From Channallabes apus (Eukaryota; Chordata; Actinopteri; Siluriformes; Clariidae), in NCBI GenBank assembly GCA_030522415.1, contig CM060124.1, positions 20,579,754 through 20,643,753 on the forward strand: a stretch of DNA of 64,000 nt. The letters run 5' to 3'. Numbering within the stretch: the stretch's first letter is position 1; each line of letters opens with the position of its first letter. The notes under the pieces are model-generated. The model worked only from the letters and a program-made list of their open reading frames with translations, searched no databases and was not told the DNA's origin. Positions 43,501 through 55,174 of this stretch are shown one piece after another. The position numbers were made by a program, and so were the translations under genes.

Positions 43501-46500
43501 ACACAGGAAGACCTTCCCGTTTGGATATGGCGTGGGGGTACAAACCGGATTCCAAAAAAGTTGGGACACTAAACAAATTGTGAATAAAAACTGAATGCAA
43601 TGATGTGGAGATGGCAAATGTCAATATTTTATTCAGAATAGAACATAGATGACAGATCAAAAGTTTAATCCGAGAAAATTTATCATTTTAAAGGAAAAAT
43701 ATGTTGATTCCAAATTTCACGGTGTCAACAAATCCCAAAAAAGTTGGGACAAGTAGCAATAAGAGGCTGGAAAAAGTAAATTTGAGCATAACGAAGAGCT
43801 GGAAGACCAATTAACAGTAATTAGGTTAATTGGCAACATGATTGGGTATAAAAAGAGCTTCTCAGAGTGGCAGTGTCTCTCAGAAGCCAAGATGGGTAGA
43901 GGATCACCAATTCCCACAATGTTGTGCAGAAAGATAGTGGAGCAATATCAGAAAGGTGTTACCCAGCGAAAAATTGCAAAGACTTTGCAGTTATCATCAT
44001 CAACTGTGCATAATATCATCCGAAGATTCAGAGAATCTGGAACAATCTCTGTGCGTAAGGGTCAAGGGCGTAAAACCATACTGGATGCCCGTGATCTCCA
44101 AGCCCTTAAACGACACTGCACCACAAACAGGAATGCTACTTTAAAGGAAATCACAGAATGGGCTCAGGAATACTTCCAGAAACCATTGTCAGTGAACACA
44201 ATCCACCGTGCCATCCGCCGTTGCTAGCTGAAACTCTACAGTGCAAAGAAGAAGCCATTTCTAAGCAAGATCCACAAGCACAGGCGTTTTCATTGGACCA
44301 GGGATCATTTAAAATGGAGTGTGACAAAATGGAAGACTGTTCTGTGGTCAGACGAGTCACGATTCGAAGTTCTTGTTGGAAATGTGGGACGCCATGTCAT
44401 CCGGACCAAAGAGGACAAGGACAACCCAAGTTGTTATCAACGCTCAGTTCAGAAGCCTGCATCTCTGATGGTATGGGGTTGCATGAGTGCGTGTGGCATG
44501 GGCAGCTAGCATGTCTGGAAAGGCACCATCAATGCAGAAAAATATATTCAGGTTCTAGAACAACATCTAGTCATCTCTTTCAGGGAAGACCCTGCATTTT
44601 TCAACAAGATAATGCCAGACCACATTCTGCATCAATCACAACATCATGGCTGCGTAGGAGAAGGATCCGGGTACTGAAATGGCCAGTCTGCAGTCCAGAT
44701 CTTTCCCCTATAGAGAACATTTGGTGCATCATAAAGAGGAAGGTGCGACAAAGAAGGCCCAAGACGACTGAACAGTTAGAGGCCTGTATTAGACAAGAAT
44801 GGGAGAGCATTCCTATTTCTAAACTTGAGAAACTGGTCTCCTCGGTCCCCAGACGTCTGTTGAGTGTTGTAAGAAGAAGGGGAGATGCCACTCAGTGGTG
44901 AAAATTTCCTTGTCCCAACTTTTTTGGGATTTGTTGACACCGTGAAATTTGGAATCAACATATTTTTCCTTTAAAATGATACATTTTCTCGGATTAAACT
45001 TTTGATCTGTCATCTATGTTCTATTCTGAATAAAATATTGACATTTGCCATCTCCACATCATTGCATTCAGTTTTTATTCACAATTTGTTTAGTGTCCCA
45101 ACTTTTTTGGAATCCGGTTTGTATTAATTAGGAACTTAAAAGGAAACAAAAGAAAACTAAAAACACAAAATAAGCAGAGCTCAGATGGGGCTCTGGAAAC
45201 TGAAACAAATCTTATATCCTCTTGGGGCTTATGCCCTTACATAGGATTTATTGGAGAGAAAGAGTTTCTTAATTTGTGCTTTGCACTACTATAACTAAGA
45301 GTGCATGCTAAACTGAGGCATGTCGCGCTCTCTTTCTCTCTCTCACTCGCCGGCGTTTTAGGGAGACAGAGTACCGCAGGGTACCGGAAGCTGTCACTCT
45401 CTCCACTGGGCTTTTGTTGATGATTGGGGCCTGGTAGATCCTCTCCTGCTTTGTCCACTATCGACTCCCCAATATTCTCTTAGACAACCTCTAAGCCCGT
45501 CACAGAGCAGCTGTATTTGTACTGACATTAGATTACACGCAGGTGCACTCTATTTAGTCATTAGCACTCATCAGGCAATGTCTATGGGCAACTGACTGCA
45601 TTCAGACCAAAGGGGGCTGAATAATTACGCACACCCCACTTTTCAATTATTTATTTGTAAAAAATGTTTGGAATCATGTATGATTTTTGTTCCACTTCTC
45701 ACGTGTACACCACTTTGTATTGGTCTTTCACATGGAATTCCAATAAAATTGATTCATGTTTATGGCTGTAATGTGACAAGATGTGGAAAAGTTCAAGGGG
45801 GCCAAATACTTTTGCAAGCCACTGTATGTACATTGAGTACAGCAGTGGGCTTAGGACACAACCCTGGACATCTTCAGTCTGCTCAGTCACAGGTCCCCCA
45901 GCTTAATAGTAAGTGTGGAGGGAATTATTATATTAAATGCTTATCGGGTGGGTTAGTGTTGTATGTAGAAGGTATGAAATGGCATCATTGGTCTATCAGT
46001 TTGGACAATTTGTAAATGTTAATGGGTCCAGTGTGTCAGGTAGTGAGGATATAAAGTCTCTGACCAGCCTTTGAAAGCACTTCATCACAACTTAGGTCTG
46101 GGATACAGGGTGATAGACATTGAAGTACGTAGGATGGGGGTTTTTGAGACTGAAATGACAACAGACTCTTTAAAGCATTTGGGGGTTACTGATTGGGATA
46201 AGAAGAGATTAAATATTACCATGAGCGCAGGTGCTAGCTGGTTTGCGAAGGCTTTGAGGACTCGACCTGAGATGCCATCTGGTCCTGCTGCTTTGTTGGT
46301 GTTCACCCTCCTAAAGGCTCTAATCACATCGTGCTGTGATGATAAACATGTTTACCTTGTTGGCATTCTCCTTTTGTCTGCAGCCATTAGCACTGCTAGC
46401 ACCATTAGCGTCATTAGCGCTATTAGCCTCAACGCAAGCATAGGAGGTGTTTGGCTCATCTGCCAGAGACACATTCACATTTGTCATTCCGGTTGTTGGT

Positions 46501-49500
46501 GTTTTATTGTCTGTTATGGTCCTCAGTCCCTGCCAGTAGCTGTGACCTTAGTTTTCTCCAATATCGCTGCTCTCCTTCCATCACCGCTTTGTGATGCAGA
46601 GACAAATCCTGTGTTATAGTCCATAGATCAGCCATAGAACAGACAAATCAGTCATAACATTAAAACCAGACAGGCGAAGTGAATAACATTGAGTATCTCA
46701 TTACAATGGCACCTGTCATATGGGTGGGATACATTAGGCACCAAGTGAATAGTCAATTCTCATGTCTTTGTGTTGGACGCATTAAGATGGGCAAGAATAG
46801 GGATCTGAGTGACTTTGACAGTCGACAAATTGTGCTAGCTAGATGATTAGACCAAAGCACCTTTAAAAAGGCAGGCCTTTTTGGGTATTTCCAGAATGCA
46901 GTGGTAGCTCCTACCATACTTGGTCCAAGGATGAATATCAGTTAAACCAGTAAGGGTGCACAATGCTCAATAATGCATGTGGGAAAACAAAGGCTAGGCT
47001 GTCAGGTCACCTAGAACAGAAGAACTGTTGCAGCACAAATAGCTAAAATAAATAAACAAACAAAAAATGTAATTAATATGAAAATAATGGCTGCTGTGAT
47101 AGAAACACCCTCAGACTGGTCAGAATGTCCATGCTGACCCCTGGTGGCACAAGGGGGACCTACACAATATTAGCCATGTGGCTGTGAAAGTCCTTCTGAA
47201 CGGCTCTAAAATGTATGGCAAGATGACATCAGATCAATCAGATTTATTTATAGACATTCACCATAACGGTGTAATTTATACAGGGAACAATAACGGGGAA
47301 GTGTTATTGTTGGAAAATGGCAAACATTGTGAGATGTAGCCAGATGCAAACAAAGCTTCTTATGGAGCGATATCGCGGACAATATTCAAATGCAATTGCA
47401 AATTGCATTTGCAATTGCGTTTCCCATACAAAGTGTGCCATACAAAGTGTGCCATAATTCAAATGCAATTGCAAACTTTGCATTACCGTTTGCTGATTCG
47501 CCTTTGCGAGCGCACACTGACTGCCAAATTTCAAATGAAAAAACAAAGTCCATTTGCATTTGTATTTCCCAGGTCTTACACGTCATGAACCTGTCATATT
47601 TAAATATCAAAATCAATCGCCACGTTTGCTTTTTCACTTTCTCTGCGTCAAGCCGGCCAAAATTCAAACGCAATCGCTAATCCATTTGCAATTGCATTTC
47701 CAACACGTTACACAGAAACCTGTCAATCAGCGTCAGGGGCGGGTCTTTACTGTGGGGCGGGATTGTATGAGGAGTGACGTCACTCGCAGTCGCCGACCAA
47801 GAGGGGGATATTTGAGCACTGGAGGTGAACCGCGGTAAAGTTGGTGTTAAGCGCTAAAATGCCCCCCTGCCACTGATTGCACCCCCACAAAATCTCTGTC
47901 AAATATATTAGGACATCACAATCAAAAATTCATATTCATTCATTCATTCATCTTCTATACCGCTTAATCCTGTGTTCAGGGTCGCGGGAAAATTCATATT
48001 ATTATTATCAAATATATTATATGAGTATTATCAAATATATTATTACTATTATAATTAACCCTAGGCACGTGACATATTAATACACAGAAATTAAGACACA
48101 TAATACAAATTCTCATATAATGTTTATTCTGTGGCACATTTATTTTGCAGGGGTTTGTCATGTAATACAAAAATGTTTACACTAAACAAATATTGTTTAT
48201 GATTTATTTTATTATAAATAAGAAATATAAAAATATACATGTATATGAAAAAAATATATAATTAATATATTTTCCCCTATACTACATGTGTTTTTTTATA
48301 TAGCTTATTTTATAATCAGTCATAAACCTATTAATTTATGTTGTAATATAATATTTGATAGAGGTTATGTTGGGGGGGGGCAATCCCTGGCAGGGAGGCA
48401 TTTTAGTGCATAACATTACAAAAAAAATCAATAGCTTTTTCATTGTGTGGATTACACATGTAAAACCAGTTGTACTATAATCCACTCTATCACTGCTAAT
48501 AACTACAACATTTTTCTCATTAAGTTTGATTTCATTTTTCTTTTCTTTTTGCAAAAAAAATTATACAAAAATTAACAACTGAATTAATATCAAACTGAAT
48601 ATTGTAAAGGGAAGGGTTGTAGTTATGAGCAAGGGTAGAGTGTATTATAGTACAGTTTGGATTTTGTTGATTTAATTGTCATTTTTTTATCTTTACAATT
48701 ATTATTATTATTATTTTAATAATAAAAAACACCCCGACTCTCATTTAACAAATTCTGTTTTATTGTCACAAGAATTGTCTGTGTAATAATTTATTTGAAA
48801 ATGTACATTAAAATAATTATAAATCAATTAAACAAACAAAAATAAATAAACAAATAATCCATACTGTAGCCTAACAGTGTAATATATTTGATGTCCTGTG
48901 AGGTATTCCTCTGTAATCTTGTGTATTCTTCTGTAAATAAACGCTTGGGTCTTGGTCATGCACTTTTTAGATGGTCCCTTAGTGACTCCATCGGTATAAA
49001 GCGCCGATACGCAGCGTTTCTGAAAGATTTAGCTCCAGCAGGCTGTAACAGGAGAAGATCTAAAAATATATTTATTTGTAAAAACTTCTCTGTCCACTCC
49101 AGAGCAAGAAAATATGCGATTTGTAATTTTTGTGTCTTTATTTCTTGATAAACAAATGAGATAATCTCGGTTCACCTCATTGTCCGCGATATTGCTCCAT
49201 AGCTTCTGATGCCACCACCAAAGTTAAAAGACTTCAATAACAGCATAAGCCAAAGTGTTTGGTTACTATATCACAGCAGTTTCTCCCACCAGCATCTCTT
49301 TGTTTTCTTCAATTTAAAATGCAGCATGGTGTAAAATGCCTTTTCAAAAACCACAAGAATACAAAGCATTGGTTCATGCAGTAATTCTGATATTATCAGA
49401 GGTGGAAAGTAATGAATTACACATTTACTCGCATTACTGTAATTGAGTAGATGTTTTGTGTACTTCTACTTTTTAAAGTAATTTTTTTAATCTGAAATTT

Positions 49501-52500
49501 TACTTTTACTTAAGTATGTTTTGTTTAAAGTATTGTCCTTCACTACATTTTAAATCATATTCGCTACTGAGTAAAAAATGAATGAAGGAAAATGAAAAAT
49601 AATTTAAAAAATAATACAATGGGGAAGGAAAAAAATTGCCCAGCTGGAAACCACTGCACTGGTTGATTGATGGAGAACAAAGCACTAAATTCACAAGAAT
49701 GATGGAGACGGACAAAACAGATGCAGACAGCTGAAAATGAAATGCCAACAAATTCTTATGAAGCAAACCCCTGGTCATATTTAAGCGACCACTTTGATTT
49801 CAAGCACAACAAAGGCAACAGATTTATTATGCAATTATGTTCCATTCCCCATCCTCCCACCCCCGCTGTTAAAAAAAAAAGGAACTCTGTAATTTTTAAT
49901 GAGCTACTTTTTACTTTTACTTGAGTAGATTTTTATAAGGGTACCTTTACTTGTACTTCAGTAAAAGTTCACTGAAGTAACAATACTTTTACTTGAGTAC
50001 TTAATTTTATTACTCTTTCCATCTCTGGATATTCTACCTTATAATGTTCAAACCGGTGTGTTTCAGAAACCATTCAGAAACAGTTTCAGGATGTGGTCAA
50101 AACCTGTTTCCTCAACTACCCTTTCCTCCGGTGTGTTGCAACGGTAAATATTATCAATATTATCATTTTTAAAATTAAGTTTTAAAGCAATTGTATCCTA
50201 AAAGTGTAAACTTGTTCTGAAATAGTTAAAGTTCAGTAATCACATACGTAAAATCAACACTCCAGAACAAGATCGACAACATTCAGTCAAAGCAGGAGGC
50301 CAAGGTGGAGCAGAGGATCATGGAGCAGTTTGAGATGGAGCAACTGGTCTACACTCAAGATGGCATCTACTTCAAGACTTTGAATGAGACTAACTCTACT
50401 GAGGGACTAAAAGCTTCAGAAGACAACTTTGCTGGGTTTGACAACAGAAACAAGTACCCTGAAATGCTGCAGGCTTATTATGAGGTATATTTTAGTAGTT
50501 AAGTGGTTAATAAACCCATGAATGAATTTCTGCTTCATTCATAATTATTATAGATACTGACTGACAAGAATTTGTCATTTGTAATGTTATTTTTTTTATT
50601 TTTATTTTTTTCTAAACCATTTTGGAAATAGGTTTTAAAAAAATTTAAATAAATATTTTCAATTATTAAAGCATCATTCTCCCAAATGCTTATTGTATTA
50701 TTACTTTGTACCAACTGTTATTAGATTTTTTTAGACTATTGTATTTGCTTCTGCAATTTGAGGTTATGCCTCACTGCAGGCAAAATGGATATACTAAGTG
50801 ATTAATTTTTAACTACAGTGGTGTGAAAAACTATTTGCCCCCTTCCTGATTTCTTATTCTTTTGCATGTTTGTCACACTTAAATGTTTCTGCTCATCAAA
50901 AACCGTTAACTATTAGTCATAGATAACATAATTGGACACAAAATGCAGTTTTTAAATGAAGGTTTACGTTATTAAGGGAGGAAAAAAAACTCCAAATCTA
51001 CATGGCCCTGTGTGAAAAAGTGATTGCCCACCTTGTTAAAAAATAACTTAACTGTGGTTTATCACACCTGAGTTAAATTTCTGTAGTCACCCCCAGGCCT
51101 GATTACTGCCACACCTGTTTCAATCAAGAAATCACTTAAATAGGAGCTACCTGACACAGAGAAGTAGACCAAAAGCACCTCAAAAGCTAGACATCATGCC
51201 AAGATCCAAAGAAATTCAGGAACAAATGAGAACAAAAGTAATTGAGATCTATCAGTCTGGTAAAGGTTATAAAGCCATTTCTAAAGCATTGGGACTCCAG
51301 CGAACCACAGTGAGAGCCATTATCCACAAATGGCAAAAACATGGAACAGTGGTGAACCTTCCCAGGAGTGGCCGGCCGACCAAAATTACCCCAAGAGGGC
51401 AGAGACAACTCATCCGAGAGGCCACAAAAGACCCCAGGACAACATCTAAAGAACTGCAGGCCTCACTCGACTCAATTAAGGTCAGTGTTCACGACTCCAC
51501 CATAAGAAAGAGACTGGGCAAAAACGGCCTGCATGGCAGATTTCCAAGGCGCAAACCACTTTTAAGCAAAAAGAACATTAAGGCTCGTCTCAATTTTGCT
51601 AAAAAACATCTCAATGATTGACAAGACTTTAGGGAAAATACCTTGTGGACCGACGAGACAAAAGTTGAACTTTTTGGAAGGTGCGTGTCCCGTTACATCT
51701 GGCGTAAAAGTAACACAGCATTTCAGAAAAAGAACATCATACCAACAGTAAAATATGGTGGTGGTAGTGTGATGGTCTGGGGTTGTTTTGCTGCTTCAGG
51801 ACCTGGAAGGCTTGTTGTGATAGATGGAACCATGAATTCAACTGTCTCCCAAAAAATCCTGAAGGAGAATGTCCGGCCATCTGTTCGTCAACTCAAGCTG
51901 AAGCGATCTTGGGTGCTGCAGCAGGACAATGACGCAAAACACACCAGCAAATCCACCTCTGAATGGCTGAAGAAAAACAAAATGAAGACTTAGGAGTGGC
52001 CTAGTCAAAGTCCTGACCTGAATCCTATTGAGATGTTGTGGCATGACCTTAAAAAGGCGGTTCATGCTAGAAAACCCTTAAATAAAGCTGAATTACAACA
52101 ATTCTGCAAAGATGAGTGGGCCAAAATTCCTCCAGAGCGCTGTAAAAGACTCGTTGCAAGTTATCGCAAACGCTTGATTGCAGTTATTGCTGCTAAGGGT
52201 GGCCCAACCAGTTATTAGGTTCAGGGAGCAATTACTTTTTCACACAGGGCCATGTAGGTTTGGGTTTTTTTCTCCCTAAATAATAAAACCCCTCATTTAA
52301 AAACTGCATTTTGTGTTTACTTGTGTTATCTTTGACTAATAGTTAAATGTGTTTGATGATCAGAAACATTTTGTGTGACAAACATGCAAAAGAATAAGAA
52401 ATCAGGAGGGGGGCAAATAGTTTTTCACACCACTGTAGATATAAACATAATTATGACATACATTATACATATTTGTTAGACATTTACCTTAAAACCTGGA

Positions 52501-52764
52501 AAGTTTATTAAAGATCCACCTGCCACTTCCTCTTGACAGATTGTGGTGCAGCGCTTGGCTGACCAGGTGCCTATGCTGATCCGATACTTCATGCTGAAGG
52601 AATCTGCTCAGTTGCTGTGCAGTAAGATGCTGTGTTTAATGGACGGTGCCAATGTGGCAGAGGCTTTGCGTGAAGAATCCGATATCAGCAGACATCGTGT
52701 TGACATCCAGAACCGCACAAACCGTCTTAGACTTGCTCAAGAGAAACTCAGCAACTTTGTTTGA
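37541..52764 (+). CDS. mx: Interferon-induced GTP-binding protein Mx (632 aa, 13 coding exons)
   Basis: Dynamin-like antiviral GTPase that forms cytoplasmic oligomers. Coding exons, all with GT-AG introns and matching phase: 37541-37596, 37679-37875, 38062-38199, 38473-38627, 38717-38855, 39050-39248, 39318-39396, 39594-39716, 39798-39930, 40935-41093, 50067-50143, 50266-50484, 52540-52764. They sum to 1899 nt including TGA. P-loop GDQSSGKS (62-69), dynamin signature LPRGSGIVTR (80-89), DLPG (163-166) and TKPD (232-235) are all present. The stalk follows (RGRELPGF), with the GED-like C-terminus ending KLSNFV. Length equals typical fish Mx. The acceptor at 40934 has a weak pyrimidine tract because a transposon lies in that intron. 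Intron 11 is about 9 kb. Translation could start at the second ATG (37544). Confidence 0.95.
38918..38981 (+). repeat. Dispersed fish repeat tail in mx intron 6
   Basis: GCTGCTTTGAGACAATGACC, then TTGTTAAAAGCGCTATATAA and (GAATT)n. It is related to the nested repeat at 10577-10875 in opposite orientation. Confidence 0.75.
40003..40821. mobile_element. Non-autonomous Tigger/pogo-like element in mx intron 10
   Basis: 819 bp with TA duplications (40001-40002, 40822-40823). Inverted ends CAGTGGAACCTTGGATCGCG and GCTCGCAATCCAAGGTTCCACTG-type complement. No transposase. It sits about 110 bp before the exon 11 acceptor. Confidence 0.85.
41330..41672 (-). mobile_element. V-SINE / DANA-type SINE in mx intron 11
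   Basis: The reverse strand carries the tRNA-like head (GGTGGTGTAGTGGTTAGCAC), a B box, the central TGGAGTTTGCATGTCCTCGT block and the CCAAAGATATGCAGGTTAGG block. The tail ends in AGCGGTATGAGAG and (TAA)n. Confidence 0.88.
41773..42275 (-). repeat. Complete LTR (503 bp)
   Basis: Read on the minus strand it starts TGTAATGACATGGG and ends GCACCACA. It contains a palindromic GTGCGG...CCGCAC terminus. Confidence 0.8.
42692..43337 (-). pseudogene. Gypsy-type gag fragment
   Basis: Two minus-strand frames, 43337-43065 ([20 protein letters not shown]) and 42919-42692 ([15 protein letters not shown], then [14 protein letters not shown]), match the retrotransposon Gag domain of fish gypsy elements. 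A frame break lies between them. A Pro/Arg-rich remnant follows at 42577-42347. Capsid-like structural role in the parent element; not functional here. Confidence 0.85.
43541..45121 (+). mobile_element. Tc1-like transposon (family 2, copy A)
   Basis: 1581 bp between TA (43539-43540, 45122-45123). Ends begin CAAACCGGATTCCAAAAAAG, with a second AAAAAAGTTGGGACAAGTAG inside the repeat. It is inserted in the LTR of the gypsy-type element in mx intron 11. Copy B is at 53625-55174. Confidence 0.95.
43891..44901 (+). pseudogene. Tc1 transposase, several breaks
   Basis: The frame starts [10 protein letters not shown] at 43891. It has a stop near 44225 (TAG in place of the Gln codon found in copy B) and another near 44507. 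A frameshift near 44560-44575 follows. The second Asp ([11 protein letters not shown]), the Glu ([11 protein letters not shown]) and the terminus GDATQW lie in the shifted frame. The frameshift is shared with copy B. Confidence 0.92.
45463..45824 (-). mobile_element. Tc1-like end fragment (another family)
   Basis: The terminal repeat reads on the minus strand CAGTGGCTTGCAAAAGTATT, with TA at 45825-45826. It continues through the known untranslated leader to about 45463, where it is joined to the gypsy-type LTR. The transposase gene is absent. Confidence 0.85.
45827..46620 (-). pseudogene. LINE reverse-transcriptase fragment
   Basis: Minus-strand 46327-46085 reads [18 protein letters not shown] (RT fingers region), and 45890-45860 reads [12 protein letters not shown] (RT motif 4). 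Parts between are frameshifted, and the catalytic region after it is cut by the Tc1 end. This pattern fits Rex/CR1/L2-type LINEs. It lies antisense in mx intron 11. Confidence 0.8.
46640..47175 (+). mobile_element. Decayed, internally deleted Tc1-like element
   Basis: 46655-46860 matches the 5' part of a fish Tc1 family (GTCATAACATTAAAACCA, then AATAACATTGAGTATCTC) with the transposase start [19 protein letters not shown] followed by a stop. 47125-47180 carries the opposite end (GGCACAAGGGGGACCTACAC). The middle is missing. Confidence 0.7.
47361..49201. mobile_element. 1841-bp TIR element of unassigned superfamily
   Basis: Inverted ends TATGGAGCGATATCGCGGAC (left) and TATGGAGCAATATCGCGGAC (right, reverse-complemented) are flanked by a perfect 6-bp duplication GCTTCT (47355-47360, 49202-49207). 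The left 350 bp is built from CAAATGCAATTGCAAA-type palindromes. A V-SINE tail lies at 47937-47990. No transposase ORF is seen. It lies in mx intron 11. Confidence 0.75.
47937..47990 (-). repeat. V-SINE 3' tail fragment
   Basis: (ATTC)n followed by TATACCGCTTAATCCTGTGT and CAGGGTCGCGGG. Confidence 0.8.
49397..50027. mobile_element. Short hAT-type element in mx intron 11
   Basis: Same ends as 12968-14178 (CAGAGGTGGAAAGTAATGAA ... CTTTCCATCTCTG), flanked by GATATTAT/GATATTCT (7 of 8). The interior is reduced to 631 bp. It lies about 40 bp upstream of mx exon 12. Confidence 0.9.
50816..52435 (+). mobile_element. Tc1-like transposon, copy 2 of the 604-2221 family, in mx intron 13
   Basis: 1620 bp with TA at 50814-50815 and 52436-52437, and the same ends as the copy at 604. 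It ends about 100 bp before the last mx exon. Confidence 0.96.
51196..52218 (+). pseudogene. Tc1 transposase with two nonsense codons
   Basis: Starts [10 protein letters not shown]. Stops at about 51619 (TGA for the Cys of LNDCQDF) and 51991 (TAG for Leu in KMKTLEW) interrupt one continuous frame to KGGPTSY. The catalytic regions [19 protein letters not shown] and SPDLNPIE are all still readable. The stops differ from the one in the copy at 604, so the two decayed independently. Confidence 0.93.
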
Positions 52765-53185
52765 AACCAGGGTGCAGTGCATAGCAGGGTTTTATATCAG
52801 TAATTTATATTCGTCTATTTTCCGTTGATTGAATGAGGTGTGTAGAAATACTGATCTCTATAGATTTGTGGCCCTTCAGAACTGACACCACTGATATACA
52901 ATGATTTTTAAAATATATCTTACAGAAAATGGCTCAATATTAAACTGATGTTTAATGTTGTGGTGATAAGAATAATAAGGCTGTGATATGGTCATATGCA
53001 TGAGGGAGCAGCCAGATGGGGTTTCAGCCATGCTGATATTCAGGAAAACTCAAGTGATATTGCTTTTACACAAGTTCCACTAACACCACTCAATAGACTA
53101 CGATTTATTTAACCAATTATTTTGTAGTACGTAGGCAAATGGTAAAAAGAATAAACCACTGAAGTGGTGGACAGTACCATAAATA
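52765..53185 (+). other. mx: mx 3' UTR with poly(A) signal
   Basis: AATAAA at 53150-53155 is the first good signal after the stop. The hAT-type element starting at 53186 lies immediately beyond it. Confidence 0.6.
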
Positions 53186-53624
53186 CAGTGGTGTCAAAAG
53201 TATTCACATTCATTACTTGAGTAGAAGTATAAATACTAGGGTTTAAAAAGACTTCTTTCGAAGTTGAACTATCAACTCAAGCTTTTTACTCAAGTAAAAG
53301 TGTAAAAGTACTGATTTCAAAACTGCTTAAAGTATAAAAGTCAAAGTACCGTAAGGGGGGGAAAAAAGCATTAAGGATAAAAGCTTAGGCTGTGCCACGG
53401 GCCTATATACTGCACTAACACCTCATAAAAAAAAGAAAAATGTGTTGTTTTCTTTGTTGTATTTTTTTAACGGCCATAGTGATTTGGGATACTGTACAGT
53501 ATATGGCAGTTGAAAAAGAATGCATTTTAGTACAATGCAAATACATTAAGGAATCATATGTGTACTACTGAGTATTAACATGTTTCATGGAGAAGAAGAT
53601 ATGATAACTAGTTGTCTATAAATA

Positions 53625-55174
53625 CAAACCGGATTCCAAAAAAGTTGGGACACTAAACAAATTGTGAATAAAAACTGAATGCAATGATGTGGAGATGGCA
53701 AATGTCAATATTTTATTCAGAATAGAACATAAATCACGGAACAAAAGTTTAAACTGAGAAAATGTATCATTTTAAGGGAAAAATATGGTGAATCAAAATG
53801 TCATGGTGTCAACAAATCCCAAAAAAGTTGGGACAAGGCCATTTTCACCACTGTGTGGCATCTCCCCTTCTTCTTACAACACGCAACAGACGTCTGGGGA
53901 CCGAGGAGACCAGTTTCTCAAGTTTAGAAATAGGAATGCTCTTCCATTCTTCTCCCATTCTTTGTCGCACCTTCCTCTTTATGATGCGCCAAATGTTCTC
54001 TATAGGGGAAAGATCTGGACTGCAGACTGGCCATTTCAGTACCCGGATCCTTCTCCTACGCAGCCATGATGTTGTGATTGATGCAGAATGTGGTCTGGCA
54101 TTATCTTGTTGAAAAATGCAGGGTCTTCCCTGAAAGAGATGACTAGATGTTGTTCTAGAACCTGAATATATTTTTCTGCATTGATGGTGCCTTTCCAGAC
54201 ATGCAAGCTGCCCATGCCACACGCACTCATGCAACCCCATACCATCAGAGATGCAGGCTTCTGAACTGAGCGTTGATAACAACTTGGGTTGTCCTCGTCC
54301 TCATTGGTCCGGGTTACACGGCGTCCCACATTTCCAACAAGAACTTCGAATTGTGACTCGTCTGACCACAGAACTGTCTTCCATTTTGCCACACTCCATT
54401 TTAAATGATCCCTGGCCCAATGAAAACGCCTGTGCTTGTGGATCTTGCTTAGAAATGGCTTCTTCTTTGCACTGTAGAGTTTCAGCTGGCAACGGCGGAT
54501 GGCACGGTGGATTGTGTTCACTGACGATGGTTTCTGGAAGTATTCCTGAGCCCATTCTGTGATTTCCTTTACAGTAGCATTCCTGTTTGTGGTGCAGTGT
54601 CGTTTAAGGGCCCGGAGATCACGGGCATCCAGTATGGTTTTACGCCCTTGACCCTTACGCACAGAGATTGTTCCAGATTCTCTGAATCTTCGGATGATAT
54701 TATGCACAGTTGATGATGATAACTGCAAAGTCTTTGCAATTTTTCGCTGGGTAACACCTTTCTGATATTGCTCCACTATCTTTCTGCGCAACATTGTGGG
54801 AATTGACAATGTTGACAAGACATCTTGGCTTCTGAGAGACACTGCCACTCTGAGAAGCTCTTTTTATACCCAATCATGTTGCCAATTAACCTAATTACTG
54901 TAAATTGGTCTTCCAGCTCTTCGTTATGCTCAAATTTACTTTTTCCAGCCTCTTATTGCTACTTGTCCCAACTTTTTTGGGGTTTGTTGACACCGTGAAA
55001 TTTGGAATCAACATATTTTTCCTTTAAAATGATACATTTTCTCGGATTAAACTTTTGATCTGTCATCTATGTTCTATTCTGAATAAAATATTGACATTTG
55101 CCATCTCCACATCATTGCATTCAGTTTTTATTCACAATTTGTTTAGTGTCCCAACTTTTTTGGAATCCGGTTTG
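53625..55174 (-). mobile_element. Tc1-like transposon (family 2, copy B), nested
   Basis: 1550 bp with TA at 53623-53624 and 55175-55176, ends as in copy A. It lies inside the hAT-type element, so it arrived later. Confidence 0.95.
53845..54848 (-). pseudogene. Tc1 transposase with frameshift and small deletion
   Basis: A 270-codon frame runs from the N-terminal helix-turn-helix through SDESQFEVLVGN. It then shifts near the EQHLVISF segment, at the same place as copy A. The rest ([27 protein letters not shown]) lies in another frame. About 14 codons present in copy A after RKVRQR ([13 protein letters not shown]) are missing here. Confidence 0.92.

Larger units (their letters stand above)
41773..45462 (-). 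mobile_element. Gypsy-type LTR element lacking pol, interrupted by Tc1
   Basis: Orientation is minus. The 3' LTR is 41773-42275, and a gag fragment lies at 42692-43337. The 5' LTR starts at 43384 and is split by an unrelated roughly 60 bp plus the Tc1 at 43541-45121, continuing to about 45462, where another Tc1 fragment begins. The LTRs share GGTGCGG(C)TATGG...GCCGCACCACGAG ends, the TTATGCCCTTAC stretch and CTCTCTTTCTCTCTC. Only about 1.1 kb lies between LTRs; no protease, RT or integrase. Confidence 0.8.

Noticed and set aside
48336..48554. Short AT-rich ORFs of 60-72 aa in the 47361-49201 element
   Set aside because: No transposase motifs or conserved pattern.
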